DNA of 64,000 nt from Salminus brasiliensis (Eukaryota > Chordata > Actinopteri > Characiformes > Bryconidae): positions 32,663,625-32,727,624 of the forward strand of contig NC_132894.1 in NCBI RefSeq assembly GCF_030463535.1, given 5' to 3'. Shown in pieces: positions 1-12,339 of this stretch. Each line of letters starts with the position of its first letter. The stretch's first letter is position 1. The notes beneath the pieces are model-generated. The model was given only the letters and a program-made list of their open reading frames with translations. It had not been told where the DNA came from and did not search any database. Both the position numbers and the translations under genes were made by a program.

Positions 1-3000
1 GGTCGGATAGTAGCAGCGCTATGGAGGGATGTCTCTCTCTCTCTGCATGGCTCTGGATAGTAATTGACCACAGGGCAATTTTTCCTTCGATCGGTGCACA
101 TGTGAAAGTAATTGAGAGCAGCAGCTTCCTGCTCGGTTCTGCGCACACTGATGGCAGGTAGCAGGACTTCACACGCATACTTCTTTAGTAAGACTCGAAA
201 AAAGAGGAGAAAATCCAGACCTGAGTCCTGAAACCAAACAGATCTGCTCAGTGACTCAACTACAGCAGCACACACACTCCCTATTAGCTAACAGGAATGA
301 ACATGAGGCATCAAACCCTCTCCATCACTACAGGAGATGAGGCTTGTCTGATAGAATTGATTTGTTTTATATCTAATATTATAATATTATATCTAATAAA
401 GTTTATATACTTATATTGCAGAAAAAAAAACTTCTTAACTAGCGTGCTAATCTGCTATTTTTGTTCCCATGAGAACGTAAATGATTCGTTTGGATCAATA
501 ACGGTAGAAAACATGAACATGCTGTGGTTTCATTCCATGTTGTCAAATTTGCAACCAGACTAGAACCCAGAGGCAGGGCCAGACTCGCCGACTCATTTGG
601 TAGACCCCTCCCCCTTCTCCCAGACCAAGCCTTAGTGTCTCAGACCGTCTTCACTGAGCTTCCAGTGCAGAAGCAGAGCGGATTTCCCCCTGGATTCCCA
701 GTTCCCAGTTGGACAGAGTGGACTGGGCAGAGCTACTTTGGACCGTGTGCTGAGATGCTTTCAGGAAACCCAGCCCTGGCCAGTTGTTTGGGGCGGACAA
801 TAGCGACCACCCTGTCCTGTTGTTGGCTTCCACAAATAGACCCAAGAGTCAAATCAGTTCCTTTTACTTCTACAATATGGAGTTTACCTCATTAATGGTG
901 TTGCTATGATATCCCAGGTGGTTGCTATGTTGTTGTTAAGTGGATTCTAGATGGGCGCTGCAATGTGACAAAGTGCCAGGATGTTGCTTAGTGGTATGGT
1001 GATATGGTGAGTTTGGTGATCTCAGGTGGTTACTGAGGTGTTGTCAAGTGGTTTCTGTTATGCAACATGTGGTTGGTTGGGTGTTTCTAGTGTACTAGGA
1101 TCATTGTGGTATTTGAAGGGCACTCCATTCATTCTTATGGGGAAAATTCAGCAAAATTCCTTGCTATGAGGAAATGTACGCATCACACAGATAAACTGAA
1201 CAATGTAGATATATAGATATCTCGGAAACTGCGTGAGGAGATACGCAGAGAAAATCTGGCCGAAAAATATTAATAATAATAATAAGAAGGTAAACAAAAG
1301 AGTTGATCAATGCTTTGCGAAACACAGACATTATAACTTCCCTATATTTACACATGGGCAGAAAACACAACATGTCATCACCACCGTTGGCAGAACTTGC
1401 ACGTATGCTACAGATCTGATAGATCAGAGAGATCCTGTGTAGTTAGTGTACAGTGTATTAGCAGAACTCATCGCTCTATCATGGGTGTACTGGTCGAGTA
1501 CTGGTATTCCCTAATACTGCTTGTTGGCCTCAGTGGCTTGTCTTTGTCTGCTCATGAATCATTTCCTCTCAAGTCAAAAATAAAACTAGGAGGTCAAAGA
1601 CAAAACATCCGCCTGTGGCCTCCCAACTGAAGGACAACAGGGGGAAGAGTCATTAACAAATCAACATCAAGAGAGCTCAGGAGATAGGATCTGCGTGCAG
1701 GCCCACTGTATAATTAGAGCGTCTGAGGGACACCGTATCCTCTTTCAGAAGAAGTTGTTATCTCTGTGACGGTAAGTTTAAAGATAACTCTGAGTTTTCT
1801 GTAGTTCTGCTTCATTAAATTATTCATCCACTGCGGTTTAGTGAGAAAGGCTCAGTTTCAGAGAAACTGAAACAGAAGAAAATAAACTGAAGAATGAAAT
1901 TGTTCCATTTAGTCCCAGGTTCTCAAGTTCTCTAATATCCTCTCAGCTGAGGGTGACGTTTGGGTCTTCTTTTGGCTCTGCCAAAGAATAGTGGTCTATT
2001 TACGCACAGGTGTTTAAACTAGTGATCTTGGGATCTGCACTGAGCTTCTTGTGCTTTCCCATTGGACTGTGTGTTGGTCAAATCCAATGACTGCTGTCAA
2101 ACAAACCCCATTTTATGTGGGCACAGAGAATCTCCCAGCTGTAGTCAATCATGATCACTTACAAGAAAAGGTCTTGGTCTTGGGTAAAAGACATTTTGGA
2201 ACATTCAGCACCGCTAAATTAACTAGAGAGTGCAGTTCCTGCAGAGATTGCGAGTCTAATTGCAGCTAGGTGGTAGATATGGTATCCCAGGTGATTGCCA
2301 AGTGGTTGCTGTGGTGTTGCTAGGTGGTTGCTATGGTGTTGCTAGGTGGTTGCCAGGGTGGCTTTACAGGTGTTACTATGTTTCATGCTAATACGTTGTC
2401 TTGATGTGGGTGTCCAAACACCTTTGACTAAATGCTGGGGTGCAAAAACTTTTGCAGAAAAGATTTGTCCAGTGCCAAAAGACCAACGGAGAGAAAGGGT
2501 GTGTGGGAGAGCTGTCCTTCCGACATTTGCTCCTATAGGGAAAAAATGTACGCTAATTTTACGAAAGCATAACCGTAACAACGTTATTGGTTCTGCAGTT
2601 GTGCCAAATTTGTGTCTGTAGCTCGAAAAATGTGGAAAAAAGTTTACGGACACATTTCAGTGCATTCCTATGGTAGTGTTTTGGCCACTTTTTTTGTGTT
2701 TGTACACTTGATGTTTTTTTTACAGACACTATTGCACTTCTCCAAACGCTGAATACTAGCACACTATTCCAGATCAGGACGGCCGTGTCGGAGTTGGAGT
2801 GGTGCTGATATCTCAGAAACTGTAGGAGGAGCAGCTCCAAAAAAAAGGAGATGATAAAAACTGGAGGGTGCAGTTCCCGCAGAAACTGCAGGTGTGGTTA
2901 CTGCTCAGTGGTGACAGGGCACCAGAATTTTGGTCCAAAAGCTCACCCGATTCCTTTGGCTAATATAGCTGTGTCCACAAACTTGTGGCCAGTTTTATTG

Positions 3001-3280
3001 ATTGTTTTTTTTTAGGATGTATGATGTCACTCACTCTGCCCCACCTCCATGCTGAGTGCATGTAAACGTCTGATCACAGCTGGAGAGAGTGTCAGAAACA
3101 CACTGCTGGCAAAGTGAGTTAAAAAAATCGAAAGCGCCACCTTGTGGTTTGATACAGTCAGTGCAACTGGTGACGTAAGAACAGGAGGCTCAGCATCCTC
3201 TGATGTGGAAAATTCTCAGTGGCAGCGTTTATCCCTAGAGAAATATGTCTATAGTAGTCTATCATAGCAAACTCCGCCCC
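1..3280. other. Non-coding region upstream of gpr137b
   Basis: No open frame here shows a recognisable protein family or a chain of spliceable exons. The stretch holds dispersed-repeat pieces. Bases about 550-660 resemble 17170-17260 (both contain a 'gacccctcccccttctccc'-like core). Two blocks are of the 'ggttgctatggtgttgct' type (about 905-1080 and 2265-2370). At 2940-2990 a fragment reads like the end of the short inverted-repeat element described at 19758. I see no coding exon of a neighbouring gene. Confidence 0.6.
2265..2370. repeat. 'gttgctaggtggttgctatgg' dispersed minisatellite-like repeat
   Basis: Short imperfect units of ggtggttgctatggtgttgcta type. Related blocks occur at about 905-1080, 26755-26940 and 53235-53330, so this is a dispersed family rather than a single local array. 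Confidence 0.6.
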
Positions 3281-3283
3281 AGC

Positions 3284-3321
3284 ATACACACACACACACA
3301 CATACACACACACACACACAG
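3284..3321. repeat. (CA)n microsatellite
   Basis: An almost pure CA run with one TA interruption, about 600 bp upstream of the gpr137b start codon. Confidence 0.9.
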
Positions 3322-3344
3322 AATGAAAGGTATCCGCCATAGTC

Positions 3345-3604
3345 GCCATCTCTCTCTCTCTTTCTCTCTCTCTCTCTTTATCTCTCTGAACAGCTCCACC
3401 AGTGACGTAGTCCTCATTGAGATCATGTGCCTGTGCTCCTCTCTCTACCCTGCTGCAGGAAGCCGGGCTCATTCGCTTATTCTTTTTATATCTGCTCCTC
3501 CTCCTCCTCCTCCCTTCCTCCCTCCCTCCCTCGCTCGCTCCCTCCCTACCTACCTCCCTCAGTCGCTCTCTCCTTCCCTTTTCTCTCTCTCTCTCCTGCT
3601 TGTG
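3345..3604. repeat. Pyrimidine-rich (CT/CCT) tract, 5' flank of gpr137b
   Basis: A CT-rich stretch with (CT)n at 3349-3377 and CCTCC blocks at 3490-3600. A purine-rich tract follows at 3735-3893. The tract probably overlaps the promoter or 5' UTR of gpr137b, but no TATA box or transcription start can be fixed by eye. Several long low-complexity open frames cover it and are artefacts of the repeat. Confidence 0.75.
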
Positions 3605-3734
3605 TGAGATGGCCAGGTACGCCTGCACCGAGAGCCATCATGGACAGAAAAATGGACGACTCAGACGGGACCAGAAACGACAGATGCAGAGGAGCACCTT
3701 CTTGGAGTGAGGCCAGACCCTGACCGGATAACGA

Positions 3735-3893
3735 GAGTGAGTGAGAGAGGGAGGGAGAGGGAGAGAGAGAGAGGTGAGAAAAGAAGGCAGAGAACAAGTG
3801 CAGGGACACCGAAAAAGAGAGAGTGTGTGTCTGATAGAGTGTGTGACCAAGTAAGAGAGAGAGGAGAGAGAGAGAGAGAGAGAGAGCCTGATA
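3735..3893. repeat. Purine-rich (GA)n tract just upstream of the gpr137b ATG
   Basis: GAGAGA-type tracts end about 30 bp before the ATG at 3922. If they are transcribed they would lie in the 5' UTR. They are complementary in composition to the pyrimidine tract at 3345-3604. Confidence 0.75.
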
Positions 3894-3921
3894 GAGAGAC
3901 ATTTGGAAAGTGCAGGGGGAG

Positions 3922-6900
3922 ATGGAGAGCTCCTCTCCATCAGTGGAAGACAGGAGAGGGGAGGTGTCCAGGTCCTCAGGGGGTAACGGGTCTCTTTCCC
4001 CGCCAACCCTGAGCCCGGCTGTGCCCCCCTACGTAAAGCTGGGCCTGACCGTGGCCTACACGGCCTTCTACTCGCTCCTCTTCGCCTTCGTCTACGCCCA
4101 GCTGTGGCTGGTGCTGCGCTACCGGCACAAGCGCTTCAGCTACCAGACGGCCTTTCTGTTCCTGTGTCTGCTGTGGGCCGCCCTGCGCGCCCTGCTCTTC
4201 TCCTTCTACTTTCGCGACTGTGTGACGGCCAACGCACTCGGACCCTTCTCCTTCTGGCTGCTCTACTGCTTCCCTGTCTGTCTGCAGTTCTTCACCCTCA
4301 GCCTCATGAACCTCTACTGTGCACAGGTGAGGGTGGGTAAGGGGCGGGGCTGGAAATCTCAGGCTACCCTGAGGAACAGAGTACGCATACAATCATGTGT
4401 TCTATCATAACTGTAGCTGAACCTCAGTCTACTGTGTCTGCCTAGATTAGACTTCACTAGCATTGGTACCCTCACGACCGCGCTGCTTTTACCTGTTAGT
4501 ATTTATGCTCAGACTTGCCCTGGACTCGTAAGTATTTGTACTCAGACGTGTCTCAAGCTTGTTAGTAATTGGACTTGTCTGAGACATTAGTATTTGTATT
4601 CGGACTCGTCTCAAACTCATTAGTATTTGTACTCGGATGTGTCTCAAACTCATTAGTATTTGTATTCGGACTCGTCTCAAACTCATTAGTATTTGTACTC
4701 GGATGTGTCTCAAACTCATTAGTATTTGTACTCTGACTCGTCTCAAACTCATTAGTATTTGTACTCTGACTCGTCTCAAACTCATTAGTATTTAAACTCA
4801 GACTCATCTCAAACTGATTAGTATTTGTACTCTGACTCGTCTCAAACTGATTAGTATTTGTACTCGGATTTGTCTCAAACTCATTAGTATTTGTACTGGG
4901 ACTTGTCTCAAATATGTTAGTATTGTACTCTGACTCATTTTAAACTCATTAGTATTTATATTCGGACTTGTCTCAAACTCATTATTATTTGGCCTGGGCT
5001 CATCCTGAACTTTGACTCGTTAGTACTACAGCAGCACCTCTGTAGGATAGAAATAAGCATGTTTAAAGATAATGACATGTTTCTTCTCAGACAGAGCGCC
5101 CCTTTAAATTTCTAAGATTACAGACAGCCACTTTAATATCTAAATGAAAAAAGTTTAGAAGTTACCAGAAACAGTTTAGATTAATAAGTGAAGATTAGGA
5201 CTGCAGATGAAGGGGTCCAGGTGGTGGGAGCACAGACAGGTCGAGGCAGGACAAAGGACCCAGTCTTTTTTCTTTTTTGATTATTCAGAAGCTCGGCACA
5301 TGCTCCTCCATGTGTGACCTACATTTCAGAGGGAACCTGCATTACATATTGATGACGTGGATACACGCTGAAGCACCGCGTTGGCTGGAGCACTGTAGTA
5401 CCACATCAAGGGCCCCGTTTTCACACACAGAATAAACCTGCTGCTAAAAAAAGCTACAGTCACATAACCAGCCCCTGCCTTGTGTTAACTCAGACTGGAA
5501 CGGGAAAAGGAAGGTGTTGTATTAATAGCATCAGTATTACACTGCAGTTCAAATGGATCAGGGGGGCTATGAAATGCCATCCAGTTACCATCCACAACGG
5601 TACCACATACTTACAATACAGGCCAGTAGATCTGCCCATTACCATCTGCCCGTTCAAGTTCTCTGTTGCTTTACTAAGAACAGGGTTGAAATGAAACCCA
5701 CCCCTAAAAATATGACACTCTATGAAAAATTTCTACTCTGACTCGTCTCAAACTCGTTAATATTTGTACTTGGACTCGTCTCAAACTCTTAAGTAATCGA
5801 ACTCTGACTCGTCTCAAACTCATTAGTATTTGTACTCGGACTCGTCTCATTAGTAATAATACTCTGACTCGTCTCAAACTCATTAGTATTTGTACTCGGA
5901 CTCGTCTCAAACTCCTGAGTAATTGTACTCGGACTCGTCTCAAACTCATTAGTATTTCTACTCAGACTCGTCTCAAACTCATTAGTATTTCTACTCGGAC
6001 TCGTCTCAAACTCATTAGTATTTCTACTCAGACTCGTCTCAAACTCATTATTATTTCTACTCGGACTCGTCTCAAACTCATTATTATTTCTACTCGGACT
6101 CGTCTCAAACTCATTAGTATTTCTACTCAGACTCGTCTCAAACTCATTATTATTTCTACTCAGACTCGTCTCAAACTCATTATTATTTCTACTCGGACTC
6201 GTCTCAAACTCATTAGTATTTCTACTCAGACTCGTCTCAAACTCATTATTATTTCTACTCGGACTCGTCTCAAACTCATTATTATTTCTACTCAGACTCG
6301 TCTCAAACTCGTTAGTATTTGTACTTGGACTCGTCTCAAACTCATTAGTAAAGGTACTCGGACTCGTCTCAAACTCATTATTATTTCTACTCAGACTTGT
6401 CTCAAACTCCTGAGTAATTGTATTTGGACTCGTCTCAAACTCATTAGTATTTGTACTCGGACTCGTCTCAAACTCATTATTATTTCTACTCAGACTCGTC
6501 TCAAACTCGTTAGTGTTTGTACTTGGACTCGTCTCAAACTCATTAGTAAAGGTACTCGGACTCGTCTCAAACTCATTAGTATTTGTACTCGGACTCGTCT
6601 CATTAGTAATCATACTCAGACTCGTCTCAAACTCATTAGTATTTGTACTCGGACTTGTCTTAATCTCGTTAGTAATTGTACTCGGACTCGTCTCAAACTC
6701 ATTAGTATTTGTACTCAGACTCGTCTCAAACTCATTAGTATTTGTACTCAGACTCGTCTCAAACTCATTAGTAATCATGCTCTGATTTGTCTCAAACTCA
6801 TTTGTATTTGTACTTGCTTGTTTCTGCATTTGGCACTGCATTTTCTCAGAGCTGAGTTGATCTGAGTTGAGCAGCCAGCTGACATCCTTTTTGTCATTAC

Positions 6901-9888
6901 CAGGTTTTCTTCAAGGCCAAGTCGAAATATTCCCCTCATCTGCTCAAGTACAAGTGAGTAATTAACAGAACAGCCCTGTCACCTGTCACTGCTCTTCATA
7001 TCCATGCTTCTGCCTTGCTTAATTACTCAGCACAGATCACTTACTCACACTGCAACAAATGTAAAGTCAGGTCATAGTCAAAGTCAGACTTAAACTGATG
7101 CAGTAACCGATCACAGAGCTTTTTTTTAAAGTTAACTCAACTTAGTTTAGCCCTTAGCCTGCAGCTAAAACTGAGTAAATACTGCGTAAGATGTTGAGGC
7201 TGTGGCTCCACCTCCTCCATCTGTTTACTGTTTATTCCCATCTGTAGGTTAGAACTCTCCCATCACATGACGTCCTTAGACCCAGAGACTTCCCCCCATA
7301 ACATGGGTCGAGGCTTTCTTATTCTCAGACTCCTGACCATAGACGGCTGTGGGGCTGTGGGGTTGATGGGATTCGAACTTATGGCCTCCTGTCATTTGAC
7401 AAGCAGGCTGTTAGACGGTTGCTCCACTCTAGAGCTGTGAAGCTGTGTACATTTCTGTGTCCAGGGAAGAAGATATGTTTGTATGCAGTGTAATTTCACA
7501 GCTCTAGGCCGGCCCTACGGTCTAACTGCTGCTCATCAGGTGTGAGATCATCAGTTCAAATCCCAGCAAGGGCTCAGCGCTCCATTGTCAATAGCTTCCC
7601 AGTCTGGGAACGTCATGTGATAGGGGGAGTTATAGCCTGCAGATGGGATACACAGTAACACACAGTGAACAGATTGAAGGGGCGGAGCCACAGGCTAAAC
7701 ATCTTACATAGTGTTTTAGCTGCAGCTCGTTTACTAATGTCTTTAAGGCTCAACTTAATAAAGTATTATTGACCAAACTGAGCTGCAGAAGTGAAAAATT
7801 AGATTTTTTGACTAAACTAAGTTGAGTTAACTCATAAAGTGTAATTTCACAGCTCTAGGCCGGCCCTATGGTCTAACTGCTGCTCATCAGGTATGAGGAG
7901 ATCATCAGTTCAAATCCCAGCAAGGGCTCAGCGTTCCATTGTCAATAGCTTCCCAGTCTGGAAATGTCATGTGATGGGGGGAGTTCTAACCTGCAGATGG
8001 GGTGCACAGTAATAAACAGTGAACAGATTGGGGGGGGGGGCGGAGCCACAGGCTAAACATCTTACATAGTGTTTTAGCTGCAGCTTGTTTACTAATGTCT
8101 TTAAGGCTCAACTTAATAAAGTATTATTGACCAAACTGAGCTGCAGAAGTGAAAAACGAGAATTTTTGACTAAACTAAGTTGAGTTTTTTTAGGTCGGTT
8201 ATCAGGGTAATCGTCACTGTCAGAGGTGTGAAATGCATTCATCCGGTGTAGCGTACCAATCTGGAGGCGTTGCAACTGTGTAATCTTACAAATAACTCAA
8301 TCACACAAACAGCAGAACTGCGTCATGGTGAAATTTGACACGTTGTGATGCAGCGGTCAACCAAACTGACTCATTCTCAGGTTCCCTCTGTACCTGCTCT
8401 TCGTGGGTGTGAGCCTGCTGTTCTTGCTGGTTAACCTGGCCTGCGCCCTGCTGGTGAAAATGACGGACACCCAGGTGAAGACCATCGTTCTGGTGCGGGT
8501 CACCATTAACGACTCGCTCTTCGTCCTCTGCGCCATCTCTCTCTCCGTCTGCCTCTACAAGGTGGCCAAGATGTCCCTGGCCAGCATCTACCTGGAGTCC
8601 AAGGTAGAACGGCAAACCCCAAATGACACAATTAACACGTTCAGAGCAAGACTGAAACCATCTTACTGGGCTTGTCTTACACAGGGCATCATCTCATCAT
8701 CTTCTTAATGTCTTATAGGAATAGTTTGGCAAATGATCAAATTAGCATGTATGTGGTCTGAGGTGTAACTATTGTGGTTATGCTGACTCAGCTTGTTTAA
8801 TTGCCATAGAAAAGCATTGCCAATATAACAGCAGGGTCTGGAGCAGTCACTATGCCTAATGCCATCCCATTAGATAGAAGGGTGGGTATAAAGCCCTGCA
8901 GCACTGGGCTGTGGAGCTGGAGCTCCAGCCATTACCTCTGGGATAAGTCTGAGTGGCATTTTTTATCTCTAACTAATCATCCATTATCAGTACCTGACCT
9001 CACTAATGCTCCCATGGCTGAATGCCATCAAATCCTCACGACAATGTTCTATCTAGCGTAAGGCCTTTACAGAAGAGCAGAGGTGGTTACTACAGCAGTG
9101 GAAAAACTAACTACCCTAGTCAAGCACTTCTGGATAAGCAGATGTCTACAAACTTTTGCCATATATATTTGGTCTATATGCCTTGTATTTGAAATTGGCC
9201 ACTTTCAGATGACAACATAAACATATTATGTGATTAAAATTTTATATTACACAACATACAAGTATTGCATATATGTTTAATACATATATGTATTAATATT
9301 ATGCAAATATGTTCCATATATATATGTATATAGTTGTTAAGTTAGGTGTAAGGCCCATAGAGTTATGTGTATATATGGCCACATATCAGAGTTCTGTACG
9401 GGCTAAACAGGCCAACTGCAGACATCAAATCAGTTGTGACAGTATTATTTAAATTGAAAATCAGGGCAAATCTGCATAGGTGAGATGAACACAGCAGTGA
9501 GCCTTATAGAGCAGTGGCGTGATTGGGATTCATGGTGAATGAAGTGTGTGGTGGTTAAGGGTCCTGTTTGCTCTGCTTGTGCTGGTTACAGGGTACCTCA
9601 GTGTGTCAGGTGACCCTGATAGGCATAATGGTGATTTTCCTGTATGCCTCCAGAGCCTGCTACAACCTTGTTGTTCTGGCTCTAACAGACATCGAGACCA
9701 TCAACTCATTTGATTATGACTGGTACAATGTGTCTGACCAGGTAAGTCCTGAAACAGTAGTTGTAGTCCTGAATATGTAATATGCCTAATTAATTATATG
9801 ACCCTATATCTATCTATATATATATGAGACATATGTATTATTATTAAAGAAGTAATACTATGTGTAATAATACTATATACTGTTTATA

Positions 9889-9934
<46 letters not shown>

Positions 9935-10061
9935 TGTAATAATAATTTACCCTGTGTATTATATATCTAATAGTAATTATATGCCCATGTTGTACTATAA
10001 AAAGTTCTTATATATTAATATATGAATTCATAATTATTAAAATGCCCTATATATGCTGTAC

Positions 10062-10102
<41 letters not shown>

Positions 10103-12186
10103 GTACAAAAAGGATAATACATGTATATTATATATATGTAATATAAATGTATTGTCCTTTTTGTACTATATATATGTATGAATGTAATAATATTCAACAT
10201 ATGTATTATATATCTAACAATAATTATATGCCCAAATTGTACTATAAACAAGTACTTACATGTAATAATAAAATGCCCCATATGTATTCTATACATTATT
10301 ATAAATATATCTTTATAAATGTATTATAAAAGTACCTATGGGTAATAATTCTACTACTACTAGTACTTATAATAATACATCCTATATGTACTATTATATC
10401 TTTTGCACTACATATATGTAATAATATATACAATATGTTTTATATGTGTGTATCAATATGGAATACTATAGATATATATGTATAGTATATATGTATACAC
10501 ATATTTACCCTACATAATGTATATGCAAATACCTCTACGCAATAATATGCTAAGCCTGAACTGTAACCGTTGTCACTCATCACACATACTTCAACTGCAC
10601 TGTCTCTGATACTGCAGGCTGACCTGAGGTCCAGTCTGGGTGATGCTGGCTATGTCGTATTCGGGGTCATTCTCTTTGTGTGGGAGTTACTTCCCACGTC
10701 CCTGGTGGTCTTCTTCTTCAGGGTTCGCAAGCCAGCACAGGACAGGGTGAGGAGAACAGTGTGTGTGTGTGATAAAGGGAGAGAGCATTTGTTTTACTAA
10801 TGAAAATAGTGTTTCTCATGTGTAAACTGTTATTATATAGTCTAACTATTTGAGCTCTATACACTTATTTGTCCATATAACTTTTTAGATATTAACTTTT
10901 GTATACACTATATGGACAAAAGTATTGGGACACATTGTTTCTTCCAAAATCAAGGGGATTAAAATGAGTGTATTCTGCGCATGTTGGAGTAACTGTCTGA
11001 TGCAGAAGAGACTGATGTTTCCTAACTTGTGTCTAGAGTGCATCTGCCATCCCGAGTCACGTCTTCTCCACCAAACGCTACTTCTTTGACAATCCCAGAC
11101 GTTATGACAGTGATGATGATCTCGCCTGGGGCTCGCTCCCTCAGAGCTCTTCTACAAGGTAAAAAAACACACCATATCCACAACACATAATACACTCCCC
11201 AGAGACACTGCAGTGCTGCTGAAGAGATTAGTCACAGTGACTGTCACTGGAATTCACTACAGGAGAGAGTAAAGCTCAGCTCACTGGTCTCACTCAGTCA
11301 TTTAAACCACCTCCACTCTGCCCATAACTGTTTTACTTTATTTTAATTATATTACTTTTTATTTTTTATTTATTTTATTTTTGTTTTATCTATATTGTTT
11401 AATATCTTATCACATTTGTTTGCTTTATTTATTTGTATTTTATATATTTATTTATGTATTTCTGTATTTTTATTATTTTGGTGTATTAATTTCTATTTCT
11501 GTTGTTTTATGTATTTATTTTTCTCTTATTAGTTAAACCTTATTTGGTTTATTTTATACTCTCATAGTCTTGATTGTTTTCCTTTTATCGTTTTTGTATT
11601 TGTTATTTTAGCTCAGATGATTTTTAATTAAGTTGATAAAATTATTAGTTTATTATTATTTTAGTTAGTTCATAATTAGTAATTCTCAAGTTTTAGTTTC
11701 CTTATTTATTTATTTATTATTTCCATCATTTTGTTTGGTTTTAAAATCTTAATTTGATTTCTTTATTTAAAGTAATTGTATTTTTGTAATTGACTTGATA
11801 TATTTTATAATTTCTCCCATTTTATCTCTTAATTTTATTTGGGTTTATTACATTTTATTTCTAGTTTTGATATTGTTTTCTTTTAATAGTTAGGAGTAGG
11901 GTTTTAATCCCTGTTTACTGTAAATGCTTAACTACATTAAAAACCCTCAGAGTTCTTCCAAGTGAAAATAAAGGTTGATTGATTAGGCTGTGCCAAATAC
12001 TGCTTAGGCCTGTTGAGTGCTTTCAAGGCACTTTTTCCTGAACCAGGGCTTTCTAACAGGATCGGGTTGTTTGTCAGTTTGTCAACAGATTGCTATGACT
12101 GGGGGAGCCGAAGCAGCAGCTTCCTCGTGCACCTGGGAGGAGAGAATCAACGGTCGTCCCCAGTGACCCCAGGGCTAAACCGCTAG
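3922..12186 (+). CDS. gpr137b: Integral membrane protein GPR137B, seven coding exons
   Basis: Exons: 3922-4326, 6904-6953, 8381-8603, 9592-9741, 10618-10746, 11037-11158, 12078-12186 (TAG). All sites are GT-AG and phases close to 395 aa (human GPR137B is about 399). The start is the ATG in 'gggagATGgag'; the frame upstream has only a GTG. Seven hydrophobic segments are visible: three in exon 1 (after VPPYVKLG), two in exon 3, one in exon 4 and one in exon 5. Family marks are [34 protein letters not shown] (with an N-glycosylation site), [25 protein letters not shown] and a YDWG motif in the last exon. GPR137 proteins are not classical GPCRs. GPR137B sits in the lysosomal membrane and has been linked to RagA/mTORC1 control. 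Paralogue B is chosen from the C-terminus and from the convergent ero1b neighbour. Confidence 0.92.
4495..5000. repeat. 33-bp minisatellite, array 1 (gpr137b intron 1)
   Basis: Tandem units of about 33 bp with the core 'gactcgtctcaaactcatta' followed by a 'gtatttgtactcg'-type half. About 15 copies, with more variation near the edges. The same unit returns at 5731-6815 after about 730 bp of unrelated sequence. Confidence 0.9.
5731..6815. repeat. 33-bp minisatellite, array 2 (gpr137b intron 1)
   Basis: About 33 units of the same 33-bp repeat, with sub-variants (gtatttgtactcgg, ttatttctactcag, gtaaaggtactcgg) that suggest higher-order blocks. Because 33 is a multiple of three, the minus strand stays open for 350 codons (5789-6841) as 11-residue repeats of the [11 protein letters not shown] kind. 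I see this as a by-product, not a gene. Confidence 0.93.
7108..7447 (-). mobile_element. SINE-like dispersed repeat, inverted copy
   Basis: In reverse it begins 'cacagctctagagtggagca' and carries a tRNA B-box-like 'gttcgaatccca'. It is homologous, in the opposite orientation, to the two direct copies that follow. It lies in gpr137b intron 2. Confidence 0.65.
7484..7835 (+). mobile_element. SINE-like dispersed repeat, direct copy 1
   Basis: Starts 'atttcacagctctaggccgg' and contains 'agttcaaatcccagcaaggg' (B-box-like). It ends near 'ctaaactaagttgagttaac'. A close second copy follows immediately. Confidence 0.7.
7838..8192 (+). mobile_element. SINE-like dispersed repeat, direct copy 2
   Basis: Nearly the same 350 bp as the preceding copy, so this is a tandem pair. 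It differs by small indels, including a G9 run at about 8032-8040. It ends about 190 bp before gpr137b exon 3. Confidence 0.7.
9891..10545. repeat. AT-rich region with (TA)n runs, gpr137b intron 4
   Basis: Pure (TA)n runs lie at about 9891-9927 and 10058-10102. They sit in very AT-rich sequence with repeated 'tatatgtaataata' and 'tgtactata' motifs. No coding signal is visible. Confidence 0.85.
10903..11030 (+). mobile_element. Fragment of a 'cactatatggacaaaagtat' short inverted-repeat element
   Basis: Starts with the terminal motif 'cactatatggacaaaagtat' then 'tgggacac' and shares 'ttggagtaactgtctgatgc' with the fuller copies at 19758 and 20749. The fragment runs to within a few bases of the acceptor of gpr137b exon 6 (exon begins 11037). 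Confidence 0.6.
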
Positions 12187-12339
12187 CACCAGGGCCACTA
12201 CATACTGCTACGTGTATATTAGCTATGTGATTGCACTGCACTTTAATGTCCGCAACGTCAGTTACTCTTAATGTGTCTTTACAGTCAGCTTAACACTACT
12301 GAGGTGCACCACTGCCGGAAAGGAAATTGTGCTGAGTGA

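Noticed and set aside
3158-3902. Overlapping frames of 100-156 residues rich in Ser, Leu, Arg and Glu
   Set aside because: They translate CT/GA and CA simple repeats upstream of gpr137b, on both strands, with no conserved domain.
5789-6841. 350-residue minus-strand open frame as a protein-coding gene
   Set aside because: It lies wholly in a 33-bp tandem array inside an intron. The unit length explains the open frame and no family resemblance or splice context is seen.
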